Shown here: one piece after another, positions 1 through 13,387 of the stretch
How the letters are laid out: the number at the start of each line of letters is the position of its first letter
Position numbering within the stretch: the first letter of the stretch is position 1
Source of the DNA: Dipylidium caninum
Lineage: Eukaryota > Platyhelminthes > Cestoda > Cyclophyllidea > Dipylidiidae
NCBI GenBank assembly: GCA_017562135.1
Contig: QEYB01000282.1
Coordinates: 949,501 to 1,013,500 of the forward strand
Reading direction: 5' to 3'
Length of the DNA stretch: 64,000 nt
Notes under the pieces: model-generated
Seen by the model: only the letters and a program-made list of their open reading frames with translations
The model's database searches: none
What the model was told of the DNA's origin: nothing
Translations under genes and position numbers: made by a program

Positions 1-11
1 AGGTAGAGTAA

Positions 12-80
12 AATTATGAAGACCACGTTAAAAAGCAGAATTTATGTCTGGCTGTTCAATAATTTCCGTGGCATCCCCGT
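12..80 (-). CDS. Possible last exon of the ABHD8-like gene
   Basis: On the minus strand a pyrimidine-rich stretch ending in AG is followed by a short open frame (about 22 codons, hydrophilic and acidic) that ends in TAA. It lies downstream of the ABHD8-like exons on the same strand. There is no recognisable homology, and the catalytic Asp/His exon that should come first was not seen. Treat it as a guess from position and open frame only. Confidence 0.12.
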
Positions 81-485
81 TTTTGCTCATTAACTCGGAT
101 ATAAAAATAATTAAGAAGCATGAGACGATGGTTCATCTACGTTTGTCTTTAGGAAGAGAAGCAAAAATATTGACCTTGAAGTGCCATAATTGATACCACC
201 AGATGATGTTCTCTAGATGAAAAATACACATCAACTGTTCTCAACCTAAATGACACCCAGTGGAGAAATCAGAGTTCTAGTTTCGTGGCTGTAAAATTCT
301 CTCAACGTTTGTAATTAAGTTAAGGCCTCGTTCTAGTGCCATGTTAGGACACTCAGAAGGAGGCTAAAGATACTACAAAATATTGAAAGAGACACCATTT
401 GAAACTTCCAGAACCGAAATTATCCTCAATTTAACAAAAAAAGGGTATTAGTCTAATAACGGTGATTAGGAGAAGGAGAACCGAC

Positions 486-3400
486 CTCTGAAACCCGAGT
501 CTAATGCAAGGAGTGAGAAGAGAGAGGAAGGCGGCCGGTAGCATAAAGATGCTGCATTCGTGTTCCAGAGGCACAGGGGCACCGCCACTGATGAGTACCA
601 GTCGTTGCACAGCGTCACTTCGACACTCCGCCAGTCGGACCGCCAGCGAGGTCCTTGATAATGCAAAGATAGGAAAAGATTTTTGAGAAATGATTACGAA
701 ACACGGAGAAGCAATCAGTTTGTGTGTTGGAGACAATTATCAACAAATTTTATAACAGTGATATCCTCCAAATGTCACTTTGCTAACTATACACCGTCAT
801 AATTGAGCGTATAGCAGAATACTTTGAATTAATAAATTGTTAATTTGCAAGGGATAAAAGAAATGGCTCAAGACAATTCATAGTCGTCGCAACGAAGACT
901 GCACACAAACATTTTCGATCTCCCATAACAGACGCATATGGAATCCCGTGGACTAGGTGAAAATGATTATGTCATCAGATTATTTCAAACATTCCATTTA
1001 TGAGCACACAAAAATGGGTAATAGTTAATGCAAGAGACAACACTGGCAAAACGTGGAAAATCCCCAAGAGTAGGATTTGTGCAACTGAAATAATTGAAAA
1101 GAATATAGTCTACTAGCGCCCTACTGTGACATCTGAAGTGAGAGAAAAAAAGTGTGAAGTACAATACACCTTTTTAGGGCTTTAAATGAAAGGTTTGAGG
1201 TAAATAACCGAAATACTTAGAGTATGGATCTTTGGAACTTTGATAAACATACTAATTTACCGGAGGAGTAAATCAACTGATGGAAACGTAGAGTTGAGAA
1301 GGATTTAATCTAATTCACCTATAGCAAAAGATACCATTAATTACAGCAAGTTCCGACAGTAAATTTATCTCGGTTCTAGGGCCTTGAAACCCTCGATGAA
1401 TTAAGAAAGCGGGGCATACCGAGGACACGGATTATTCTTGAGGCTAGAAAATGATTGTGATAATTTGCACGTGTGAACTCGTAAAATTAAGGTATCGCAA
1501 TTAACCAGCACTTAGAACTCAATAAAGAATAAAGATCGACTGCCCTTGAACCGATTTTCCTGCTCTAACGATCGGTCTTCCCTTTTTTCTCAACTACATT
1601 TTATCACTCGCCGAAGTTATTTCACATTTTACTAATTAAACACAACTATGTGAAAATATGTTAGAAGGTCAGTTAGAGAGACTGAGAAAGGTCAGTCTTA
1701 CGTTGAGACAAAGTATTACATCAATTTCATGCCGAATGAGTTTTAGCCGTTTTAAGTACGATCGTGACGCTGAAGACGACAGTGGAGGTCATTCAGCATA
1801 ACCCATACACTCACCATCAGATAACTGTACTTTTCACGGGTCACCAAGGTGTCTAGATAGAAACCTTGAGGCTTAAGCAAATAAGACCATCTACTAAGTA
1901 ATACATTTCATTAGCATTAACCAGTGGTTACAAAGAAATGATATAACCTTCTAAAATGAAAGGAAATAAAGCTTCCACAGTACAACAACGCTTTAAAGTA
2001 GAACGGGTAAGTGGAATCAGAAACGTTACACTACTTACATGGTCAATATCCCGTCGCATCGCTGTTTGCTATCACAGTTTGACGAGTGGAACAAAAACTG
2101 ACTCAGGCAATTACTGGTGTATACCAGTATTTGTTTGAACACGCGATCATCCATTTTATAAACCCGTTTCAAAGAAGGGTACTCCACAGTGGATGCATTT
2201 TCAATCCGTTAGCATTTAGATTTAAATTCCAAATAACATTTTAGTCATTCTGGTTCAATGAGATCGGGTTGCCCCATCGGAGGAAATTTTTGGGGTTCAA
2301 CCAATTGCGGGCAGATTTTTTGGATTTTACCCACAATAGTTAAAATCAAGATGTACAAACTATTTCAGCAAAGGCTTTAGGAAAAGCATTTCACGCAGGA
2401 TACTCGCATGCCAATTGAACTTGTGCTAATAAGGCCCATATACACATCCAACTACGTACTAGGTTATGCAAATTAGCGGATAGCACTAACTCCCTTCCAA
2501 AGAGGGTTTTTGCGAAAAAAAATGGAATCCCGCCAACAAAACTGTAATACACGACTTTAAGGAAAAGGAGAACATCGAAATTAGTTATTCTATTTTTTTA
2601 TGATTAAGATATCAGATGACGGTTGTGTCAGGGCCAAGACCTCTGCTAGTTTTTGTATAATAATACTCATCATTCTCAGCCAGTGAAGTTTAAATTCACA
2701 ACATTTTCTCAATAATGGTAATCCAAAAGGAGCACTATAGGCAGCTATTTGGCGGCCAAGTTGGGTAGGAAATGCCCCCTAACAATGTGAGGAATCCACT
2801 CATGACAGTTTTAATTGCGAACATAAATGAGGATTGTCACAGGCAAAAGATTGCTCTGTCATATAAACCAGTTTGCCGAGTGTTAGAAGAAAATCAAGCA
2901 AAATCTGTGGTCCTCCATGTGCTTAAGACCAGTGATTTTAAATTGGTGAAGAAGAGGAAAACTAAAATACATGCTAACTAGTTTCATTACATTCAAGTCA
3001 ATTTATCTCATTGGCCTAATAAATGATCTTCACGTCGTGTAAAGATACATAGGAGGCACTTGAAGTTTGCATTAAAAAAAGAATAATACAGCTGACACAG
3101 TTATTTACGTAGTAGGTTTATAAGATACACAGTTGTTTTGCATTCCAAAATAATTGAGTGCTTGAATGTTACAAATGCGTTGGCTACGAGCCAGAACAGC
3201 GTAATCACAGAAATATGTTCCCTCTGGTTGTGTATTTAACAAATATCTGATCGCTCAACCTCAACAAAGGCATAGAAGGCATTTGACACAGAGATCAAAA
3301 CAAAGATAATAAAAGAGACGACTGTATATGTTAAAGACCGTAGAGGCCTGTTTATATATTATGAGTCCAAATCTTTCCTCTCTGTGTGATGCAACGGTGA

Positions 3401-5536
3401 GAGATTGCATACAAAGAAACCTGTCTAAACGAATACCGTCAGTTTGTGACATTCATCTATGTAATCTTGACATTCATGATGACATAATATGAGAGACATA
3501 ACAAGGGTAGTTCTACCCATGTTTTCTCCTCGTCCATTAGAGTGACGAACGAAAAATATACTTCAAATACTCAAGCAGCGCAGGAGAATAGAAAGTAGGG
3601 CACCCTACTCACGTGGAATATGAGAATACTCTAGTCCAAAACCTATCTACCAGTGTAAGATCATTTACAAGAAGAGGACTTCTGTTTTTTTTCGAAACAG
3701 AAGGTAAATACACGAATCATTGTATGAAATCAGGAATTCTTCTTCACAAATCAATATTATCCTAACATAATTTTCTGTTTACTCGTTAATAAGTCATATG
3801 ACCAAAAACACCTTGCTTTTATAAAAGCCAATATTAAAGAGAAAATTGGACTAAAATACAAAAAACATTTATTGCAAAACAAAATGCTATAAAAAACGTA
3901 AATATTAGTTACGAGAAGTAAAAGGGGAAAAATTGATCACAAAAAGGTTTAGTGGATAGCGTAACAATTTGCCTAAGGTAGAATCAGAACAATATCGTAA
4001 CCGACGTATACACATGCCACCGGCGCCTTTCGTTTATTCGTCCAACGCCAAATTCAAAAGGTAAGTCAGTGAACTGGCGAGTTAATAAGCAAGATCATAG
4101 AATTCGGAAAATCTAACGCTTAAAACACACTAACAAGGGATGCGAATCATTAGGTATTTTTAAGAATTTGGCATTCAAACGAAGAAAACCTATAAGTTCA
4201 GGCGATTTACGATATATCACTGGTAGAGTAGTGGTGATATACAAGGTTGAAGAGAGTTACTCTAAGCGGATTATTAAAAAAGAACTAATATACACCATGT
4301 TATAACTTCGAAAGCAACAATTAAGGTCATGCTACAAGAATACCACAGTTATGGACGAATGACATTTAGTTAAGTATTTTAGATTAACTTGTCCATTTCA
4401 TAAATATCGCGACACTTTTCTAGATGCTAACAAAAAAGTTTCACTTAAGGGAATAAATGGTTAGCGTGATAGTTTTTTCTTAGTGTCGCAGTGTAATATT
4501 CAAAGAATTAGCATTTTGTCACACTTTATGACAATGTTTTGTGGTTCAATAAAGGACTCTAAGTAGAGAATGTTTATACCTACCCATAGGAATGCGCCAC
4601 CACAGTAACGATAGGAGGCTTCACCCCTTTCAAGCTCTCGCTAGTTGAGTATTTCCGCATTGCATAATATTTGACAACATATTCATCAAATGTAGCCACA
4701 ACATCTCGGAAGTGCTCATCGAATGCACAAGTAGCTTTCAAATCTCGCGTGCTTGGGCACTGCAGACAGACACCAAGAGATTTTGAGGTAGAAAAAATGG
4801 GCCACTTGCGCTTAAAACAACAGCCCAGACGGCATGTAGCTTCTATTGGGCTGGCCCCATGGCCTACCAAATCCATGGTCACTGTTCGATAACCCTGAAT
4901 AAATATTTGAAATGGAGTGGTACGGTAAATAAAAAAGTACGTTCATACACTTCCTAAAAATAAAGGATGATATTTCGGTTCACAATTCTGCCCAGGAAAT
5001 GCATGCGTTGATAAAATGAGAGAACGTTGACAGACTTGGCAACTTAACCTTGACATTTAAAAAAACGTATACTTTATGGTTTGCTAAGCAAGGCACATTA
5101 CTACGGAGGCTGTAGTGAATTATATGTTTACATGAAAACAACGTCTGTTTCGACCTGAAAATGGCGTGCCATAAATAAGAACTAATAAATAAAAATTTCC
5201 AAGGTAGTCGGGGATAATATTCAGATATAAAAAACCCTCGGAAGTAGCTCCAATGTGCAATGCATATAACATAAAAATAAGCTGTCTACCGAAGGCACAT
5301 GCGTAAACACGCTTTAAACTTATGTACTATAAGGCACAACAAATGAAAAGTGGAGAGAATAAAGAATAAGTAACCGGTAACAACAACCTCCTATGCCGTT
5401 AATATCGCAAAATTGAAATACCTTCAGCAGAAAATATTCTACTTGATGGCTCCATATGTGTTCACTTCCGCCAACACCATGGATGAAAAATATCGAGCCT
5501 TTGTCTACAATATGTAGAATTAGGTCTCTATTATAC
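486..5536 (-). CDS. ABHD8-like alpha/beta hydrolase, incomplete gene
   Basis: Three exons join in phase: 5536..5422, 4894..4584 and 653..about 486. The first carries the oxyanion-hole strand FFIHGVGGSEHIW, the second VTMDLVGHGAS and the nucleophile elbow VVAHSYG, and the third a segment like the one after the elbow in ABHD8 (LVLISGGAPVPLE). This order and spacing match vertebrate ABHD8, a poorly characterised serine hydrolase-like protein. Ser in HSYG is the expected nucleophile. Donors GTATTT and GTAGGT are acceptable; the last, GTCGGT, is weak. Exon 2 carries extra residues between VGHGAS and the elbow compared with human ABHD8. The exon with the catalytic Asp and His was not found, so the gene probably runs off the left end; the amino-terminal exons upstream of 5536 are also unresolved. 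The intron between exons 2 and 3 is 3.9 kb. Family identity is fairly sure; substrate is unknown. Confidence 0.75.
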
Positions 5537-7067
5537 CTGGAAAGATGAATGTCGAAACGTTTATATACACTTTACGTCCTTTTCGAATTTCAATTAACTC
5601 TTTATAGGGGGCAATTTTATTGAGAGGGCATAAAACAGGCATTTCGCAATAAAAAGGACATGCTGCTCAACGACTGTTGAGGGCCACGTATAAGCTACCG
5701 CGCAATTTTAAAGATTCGAGCATAGTTGACCTAATAAAAAGTAATAAATACTCCAAAAACGATGTTCACGGTGCAACCGCATTTCTTGAGGCAAAAAACC
5801 GGCGCAAATAAAGATTATTACAATTATCATTAGTGATTAAGGACATTGAACGGTACACAATACCTCTTGTCTACTTTGTTGTAGAGGTTAAGTAAAACAG
5901 AATTAGATATTTAAACCTCTTGAGATATTCACATCTCATATGCTATTTAGAATGTACATCCTTTTTTGGACCTCGTTCCTTGCATTTTGGGAAAGAAGTT
6001 GCAATGCAACCATCAAAGTTACTCTCAGATTTACGAACGATTGATATATGCCAAGTGTTGCTTTTCGTGCAAATATGTTTTAGAAAAATTTGCACATTTT
6101 CTCTCTCCTTTACACCACACAATACTAATGGACGATAGTGGAACGCATTACTTCTCGTATTTCCCGTCTGTGATAAGCTAGAAATTTGTCTCTTTTCGTC
6201 TTAAATTAGATCGACATTAGTAGCGTTTCCCGTACCAACGTCCCGGACAGCCTTACTCCCTAAAAGCAATTGTCTCCTGCTCCCATGCGATCAAAGTGTT
6301 TTTTCATGGCAGCTAGCCAATTGATTAGGAGACCTTATAGTTTAGTTCCAAATCCAGTCCAACGAAGGTTTTCCGTCCTCAAATTTTTAGCAATTAAGCC
6401 CTGGAAAATTGTCCGGGAAATGAGTAACGGAATTAGCCTGAGTGAACATCGCTCGAATTTCGTTAATTCTCAAGAACGGACTCGCTTAGCCAATCAATCC
6501 CCTCCCCTGAACTCAAACTCCACGATTTAGTAAAATGCAATCCCAGTGAATTTCCTACGCCTACACCTAAGGTAAGCCCAAAATGGAACGTTACAAGGGT
6601 CGGAGCCCCGCTCATAGCATTAATTTCACCGTTTAACGCTACACGAGTTTTTGCGCCAATTCAAACACCACACTGCAATCCCGCCAACATGCCATAAGTA
6701 GCCTCTAATTTTCCCTGATGACAGATCTTTTAACTCGCCCCTCCAGTCTTTCTTGTCCAAAATAATTCGGACCAGATGGGTGTTTTAAATAAGTCTAATC
6801 TATAAATTTAATGAAAGAAGTGTGTTATTCTTAGTGGTAACTATCCGAAGAGGACGTGAGCAGCTTAAAATTCCTACCTTAAAACGTGGAAGAAATAAGG
6901 AAAAGAAGCTATGGAAATGCCACATTTAACAGCTTACTTCGTAGGGCTCCCAGGGCATTACAACGTCGGGCAAGGGATTAACGGAAGAATACAAACAAAT
7001 ATGCCGGATAATAGTTCTGAAAAATCTACGGATCAACAGAAAGCAAAACGAGGCCGCTTAGTAGGGT
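5537..7067. other. Gap between ABHD8-like and SPPL2 genes
   Basis: This stretch should hold the 5' exons and promoter of the ABHD8-like gene and the 3' untranslated region of SPPL2. A minus-strand ATTAAA (6807-6812) could serve as the SPPL2 polyadenylation signal. Open frames at 5920-6181 and 6270-6530 have no recognisable protein features and no convincing splice context. Confidence 0.4.
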
Positions 7068-10000
7068 CTACAGGTTTAAATGTTGATCCTGGTAAAAGGT
7101 GCTATTGCCCTTTTCATCGACCTCTACCACAGACGGTAGGTTAGAGTGCTCATCAATGTCATTAGAAGCCGTTTGACCTTCGAGTGCGTAAAATACAACC
7201 GCAGAGTCGGAGGCATTGTTCGTATTGTCTAATACCCGAGCTGAATGGGGCAAATTGGAGTTCCACAGGTTGCGCAATTCGGTCGCACCGCCACGCAAGT
7301 AGGCACCCGCGACGGTGGTGGCCAGAGAAAGTGGACAGAGGTAGAGCAGCGCTGGTTGTGCCATCTTGGAGACGAAAAGAACCACCGAGACGGCCACACA
7401 GCCAAGGCCAACTCCTTTATTACGCAACCAAACATTTCATGGATAATTTTTGAACTATGTAGTACATTCTTAAGCATTAAAGTATAATATACAGTAAAAT
7501 TTGTCGATTTTAATCTAAAAAGGAACAACTAGTTACTATTCAAAACAAATTTAGTTGCTGCGTAGTGTGAGAGTGTTTGAGGCAGGAATTTTAAAGGCAA
7601 ATTTATATAAAGAGGATAAGAATGAAGATATAAAGGGGAACAAAACAATCGTTATGTGGCCTATTACATCAGAACAGAGAATCAACGGAAAAATGGGAGA
7701 CGAATTTGGTAAAGGACGGAAAAACTCACCCAAGAGCGAACATAAGAAGTTCCATGGTACGCCTCGTTTCCAGCAGGCGTCATAAAATATGAGGAAGACA
7801 CACAAAGCACCTGCAACAAGAATGACAATAGGTAAATTTTTGCAATGTCCTTAAAAACAAAAAAAATGATTCAACTAGTTGTGACTTGCACTATTCACTG
7901 TAAAAAACGTGATGGAAGCAGATTCAATAGATGCCTTATTCGAGACCAGGAAAGAGAGTGAAACTAAAGAGGATCTTGTGACTGAATGGTATTTCTTTAA
8001 GAGAACTGACGAGGAACACCGATCTTCGTAACTACAGAAAGTACGCAAGTTATGCGGTTCAGTATTTTGTGTTGGCTAATACCATAGTCGAATACCTGGA
8101 AGGTTAGTTGAAGAGACAGTAATTTATTTTGTCAACGTTGGTAAGATGAAACACAGGAACCGAGGTAGCATTAGGACAATGGGAAAAGCCAATCGGTATG
8201 TTTCCAGACAAAAAATGAAATTACGGAAGTGAGAAACATGCTGGCCAACTCCTAATCTCCGACACTGTTCAAATCCACTTGAACTCACCAGGGAATACGA
8301 CATCACCAAATCCAAAAAGTGCATAATCTTGGTTGGTTGCACACCCATAGTGCCGGTTAGCGATGGCAGAAAGTGAGACTTTGAAGACTAGAGGCACCAG
8401 CTCGCCCGAAGAGCCGGCCGAACCCGTGGCCACAGCTTCCATGATGCTGCTTCCGGGAGAAGCGATGCCTCTGCGATGACGTGACAAAACCTCAACTGTT
8501 TTTGTTTCAACCGGCGCCGGTGGCGCTGACCCCTTCGCAGACTGCGAAGTTAATAAGAGCAAAAATGCTGTTAGTGTTTCCAAAAGTAGTGCAGTTGTAT
8601 TATAAAAACTTAAACCAAGCATCCACATTTACATAATTACGTCACCCAGTAAGTATTCAGACTTAATGCTCGTACAAATTAGTGGCTTCGTTTACGATGT
8701 AGTTAAATTTAAATGCATACGAAGGTTAGATTCCTTTTAATTGTTGATTCTGTGGGAATATTCCTTGTTTAATGAGAATCTTAATAAGGTTAAAGTCCAA
8801 ATGACTGAAAAAATGTAACGAAATAGGTCACCATAATGCTGCCGCAATAAGAGTTTACATGAGGCACATTAGATGAGCAAAATAACTCGAAAACACGAAA
8901 AATTTACATTCCTCTCTAAGTAAGTAAGGGACCAGAGTTCCTATCAGGAGTTACGATACGACATGATTGTATCGAAGCTCCTTGTTGGACAGAAAGGATT
9001 GTAAATCAAGATTACGTGTTTTACTCCAAGCCACGACAAAAAATAAATTTTCTGCCAAACAGGCCATTTAATTTAGACTTAGTCTAAACCCCTTCAACCA
9101 CGATGCGTGAAGGATTAAGATTTGGCTCAGATTTAATTTACACTTAGATCACCAACCAAACAATGCTCCGCGTACAATCGAGCATACCCTCAATTCAATG
9201 CACGAATAAATAACTTTCAAACTGAATTTTCGCAGTAGAAAGTAGTAAGCGTAATGAGAAAGTCTTAGTATTATGATCATATCGCTGTAAGGGATTCGAT
9301 CTAAAACACTCGAAGTCTCATCGACATTTCAGTAATAATATTTGGTGAAGGGAGTTGGAGAGCCATGAAAACATCACATCAGAAACCATATAGAACTGAT
9401 AAGAGACAGCAGATTACGTAGAGATTAAAAAAGGTTGGCCACACACACACACAAACAAGAATTCAACTCAAACATCAAAGGCGAGTTGTTCATTAATACT
9501 CAGGAAATGAAATACTCTTTTTGTATAAGGTGGCATAAAAAGGTATACTTTGATGAAATTAACGTACGCTGACGAGGAAAGGAGAGATGAAGACGAAGAA
9601 TACGTCGTAGATTACGAAGATAGCAAAACCAAAACAGATAGTCTAAAGGTAAACTGCATGTACGGATGGCATGATTGGGTAAAACAGTAAAAAAATAAAA
9701 AAGGGACTTACCTTGAATGTTAGAAAAATAGAGACATCTGTGAGGATTTGGATGATAAGGAAAACACCAATGATGTCCTGCATGATCCATCCAATGCTAC
9801 AGAAACACAGAACGTTTGGTTTCACTTTAAGTAGAAAACATATGGACGAGTAATCCACTGTCAATGGCATATTTTGATAAAGTTGTCAGTAAGGCAAAAA
9901 GGAGGCGGATAATTCTGGGTTAATAATAATCAACGGAGAAGAATAAGGGGAAAGGAAATGAGAAAATGAAAATGTAGGGTCGACTTACGATTGGTCATTG

Positions 10001-13000
10001 CGAAAAACAAACCAAGTGATGGTGAAAGAGAGGTAGACAAGGAAGAGTATAAGCCGAATAACATTCAGAGACTAAAATTTTTGTGTATCTTAAATGCAAC
10101 ACGTTTTCTAGAAAAGAAATAATAATGGCAGTTGAATGAAGTCAAAAAGTATCGACAGTATGCGGATAATGAAGATTAGGTGGCACTTCACATCCTTACT
10201 CATTAATGCATCTTCGAGTTTACACAATTCGGCAAATAGCAAACGTGCACTGCAATGTGGGAGGGGAAAATTCAATTTACATCCTTCACTTTTGTACTAT
10301 TGTTTCCACTCGCCCTTATAACTATGCCACAGGCATCCCCAGCTAACTAGGTGATGGTGCGACAATGAGTTATCCCTAACATCAATTCGATATTCCAACT
10401 TTTGAAAGGAAATTAAAGTACTGTTTTAATAGTTCAAGGAGGCTTGAAGGATGTGTGGAGTTTCATAAATGGGGATGACTTAGATGTAAAACTTACAAAG
10501 CCGGTGCCTTCATGAAAAGAAGAGTCGAGGTGACGCAAGACATGGCAGAGGCCCCGGCGAAGACAAAGACGGCGATGAAAAAGTACACTACATGAGAAAA
10601 AAAGAAAATGAAGATAGTACACAGCAAAAAATGAATTTGTTAGGAGAGGCTGTAGCGCGGTCGCATACCAGGTGGCTTCAGGAGTCTTGATGCTATGGCA
10701 ACCTGCTTGAACACACAGAGGCCAAATAAGATCACGAGTACACCGATGCATTCTCAAGTAAATTTTTGATGTGCCATAAGATAAAGCGGTTGGTTAAGAA
10801 ACAAAACAGCACGCTGTTATTTTCAAGAATCTTGGCTGTCATGTCAGATGTCTAGTAAAAAAGTGAATTGCGATGGGGCACAGGTAAACGGAAGTGAAGT
10901 GATAACATTACAAACTCCCATCTGGTTTCGCCTAGCCAAGCAAATCTGGAGCAACGTCGGAACAAATGGGGGTGGGTTTGTACATAAAGTCGATTTTATG
11001 TCCTAAAAATACTGAGAAACTACTGAGATTGGTAAAATTTAATATAAATAGCTTTTATAAAACAAAACTGCTTAACTTTCCATGTCATGCATCTCAAGCG
11101 AGCAAAATTCATATTGAATAATACTACCAATAAAGTACGAGAGATATAATGATGCTTTGTTTTCACACAAGGAAATGGGATTAATGAGCGGTACTGCCTA
11201 TTTCATCTTAAATGTTACCCAGAATAGTGATATTCTGACAGATTACCACGAAAAAGCCAGACTAAATTCTCAATTACACCATTCGTCCAATATAATTTAT
11301 GAATAGAAAGATAAGAACACTACTGACGAATCGTAATGTTTTCTTGATGAAAGGAAACAAAAAATAACGGCTCGTATACTCTTCTCACTGATGAGATAAC
11401 CTAAGCGGATTAATCGTGAAAAGAGTGCTAAAAGCGTTTATTAAAAAGGTGTACTATGAAAACGAATAAGGGCGAATTCGAAGCAAATAGCACTTCACGA
11501 CAAGTGAAGAAATGCTAGGACGACATCCAAATATAAAGCTGGTAGATAAAGGCTCGACGAGATGGAAAATTACTAAATTATCATTATTATACGTTCTATC
11601 CCACATTTTGCTTTCAGGCAAAAGGATCAGACCTGCTTTACCGTAAGATATACTAATGAAAAATGGTTAATAAGAATAAACGAACTTTACTGAAGCGCAA
11701 ACAGCACAAAGCAACTATGGTAGTCATAATTCCTGGTGGATGGATTTCTCGTGCCTCTACCCTCAAGCCACCCGTGGTTCTACACTTACAAAAAATTGAA
11801 ACTTAGCAAATCAGGTTTCGCAAAGAAATCCAACGCACCCATAACATCATAGAAGAAATAGGCCAAAAGAATGACTGAGATACTGCAAAGTATGAGGAGA
11901 AGGGGAGCAACAACCCTTAAAAAGGGGTGATTCGGAACATCAGGACGTATCTTGTGTACCGTCAGAAGGCTAAATTTAAAATATAGGAAATGAGTTAAAA
12001 TATCTTCAAGTAAGCATAAGTTCCTAATATTCCTCCATGTTTAAAGAAGTGCGTGCTTCGGTCCTGTCAATTCGAGAAATCAAATTTACGGTAAGATTAA
12101 CAACACAGACGGTAAAGAATAGTCAAGCGTGTGATAAAGAATACAGTATTCACAAATAATTTTCAGAATTCAATGATTAAAGAATAAAATGTGTGAAGTA
12201 AGCTTACAGTTCCTCATGGTTTCTAAGAACAATTAACGCGGCGAAGAGGGTGGTAATGAAACTGAGAATTTGAAGAATAAAGAAGGATAGTAGTGAATAA
12301 CCAATCCCATATGAGGGAGGATCAACGAAGTCCAAAACTAGTCCTGAGAGAGATTTTGATTCCATTCGCTAAGAAACAGCACAAGACGTCAAATAAGCAA
12401 AATAAGAACATTGTAAATTGAGTTCACTAATGAATATACCAAATGTATAAATGATAACGTACATAAAGAATTTAAGGGTAAAGAGAATAAAATTGTGCAA
12501 CAAGAAAATGGAATTTAAATAAAAAAGCAACTTGGGAGAGCAGATTATCGATAGAACCATCTGTCACGAAAAAGATGCGACCCGCTGAAGAGATATTGTA
12601 TTTCATGTAGTCAATGGGAATCTTGTTCGTTAAGAGCAAAAAAACTGAAACTTCCAAAGCACTGTCAAGCCGTTGCATCACCGTAATATTCTCTGACATT
12701 AGCAACGAAATATTTTCGAGATTCTGCACCGAAATTAAGGGATCCAGTTTTACATAGTTAGTTCTATTTGTTACTGATTCGACCATATATGGCAGGGATG
12801 CATGTTCTTCGACCAAATCCCGCACATCGATAAGAACTGACTTTAGAAATGAAGACACTTATAAAGACCTTACACACGCAGTGCACTGTACGCATCATTT
12901 GAATATCTTACCGGTAGCAATGAGGAAAAATGGTCAGTGTAACCATATGCACAGAGATAAGATGAGGTGTTGGTGCGAGTATCATTTAACTGAAGCGTTG

Positions 13001-13387
13001 TAGGAACCATGGACTCCTGAAAGTAAAAATGTTTTGAGCAATGAGTATATTGATACACACGGACGAAAGTCCAGTGACAACATACCAGAAAAAATATATA
13101 ATTCACCAGTGTGCAAGAATGTCAACAATACAGGTAGCAAGAGCACCATAACCAAAAATGCCTAAAATGCGACACACTTAACATTATGATCAAATTGGGG
13201 GGCCAGCCGACACCAGGGGTTACAATACGACAAGGAGGCAAAACCAATGTATAATGTGTGATCGATATTTCAAAAGCGGAGATAAGTTCATGCGTATAGA
13301 CCACCTTACAGCCATCTCAATTCCCGTCAGAAAGCAAAACAACACTATCACCGCCGAGAACGCCCCAGAAGCCGCCAACCGCATCAT
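7068..13387 (-). CDS. SPPL2: Signal peptide peptidase-like 2 (SPPL2A/B family) intramembrane aspartyl protease
   Basis: Twelve exons were placed: 13387-13310, 13016-12912, 12840-12532, 12368-12208, 11882-11839, 10587-10497, 10071-9989, 9796-9712, 9642-9568, 8541-8289, 7810-7730, 7414-7068. Phases agree at every junction except between 10497 and 10071, where a small exon is probably missed. The product (about 570 aa, usual for the family) starts MMRLAASGAFSAVIVLFCFL, a clear signal peptide. Next come a lumenal protease-associated-like domain with several N-glycosylation sequons and a multi-pass membrane domain. Catalytic motifs are present: YD in VIYDVFFVF (exon 9), GFGD in YALFGFGDVVFPG (exon 10) and PAL in MAQPALLYL (exon 12). 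WIMQDIIG (exon 8) and YFFYDVM (exon 5) are also SPPL2 hallmarks. The family cleaves type II membrane proteins in endosomes, lysosomes or the plasma membrane; this location is inferred. Confidence 0.92.

Noticed and set aside
9440..9453. CA-dinucleotide run
   Set aside because: Only about seven units inside an SPPL2 intron; ordinary microsatellite.
11790..11838. Longer SPPL2 exon 5 reaching the donor at 11789
   Set aside because: It leaves the wrong phase for the next exon; the donor GTGCGT at 11838 restores the family sequence YFFYDVMVYFFIAVF.
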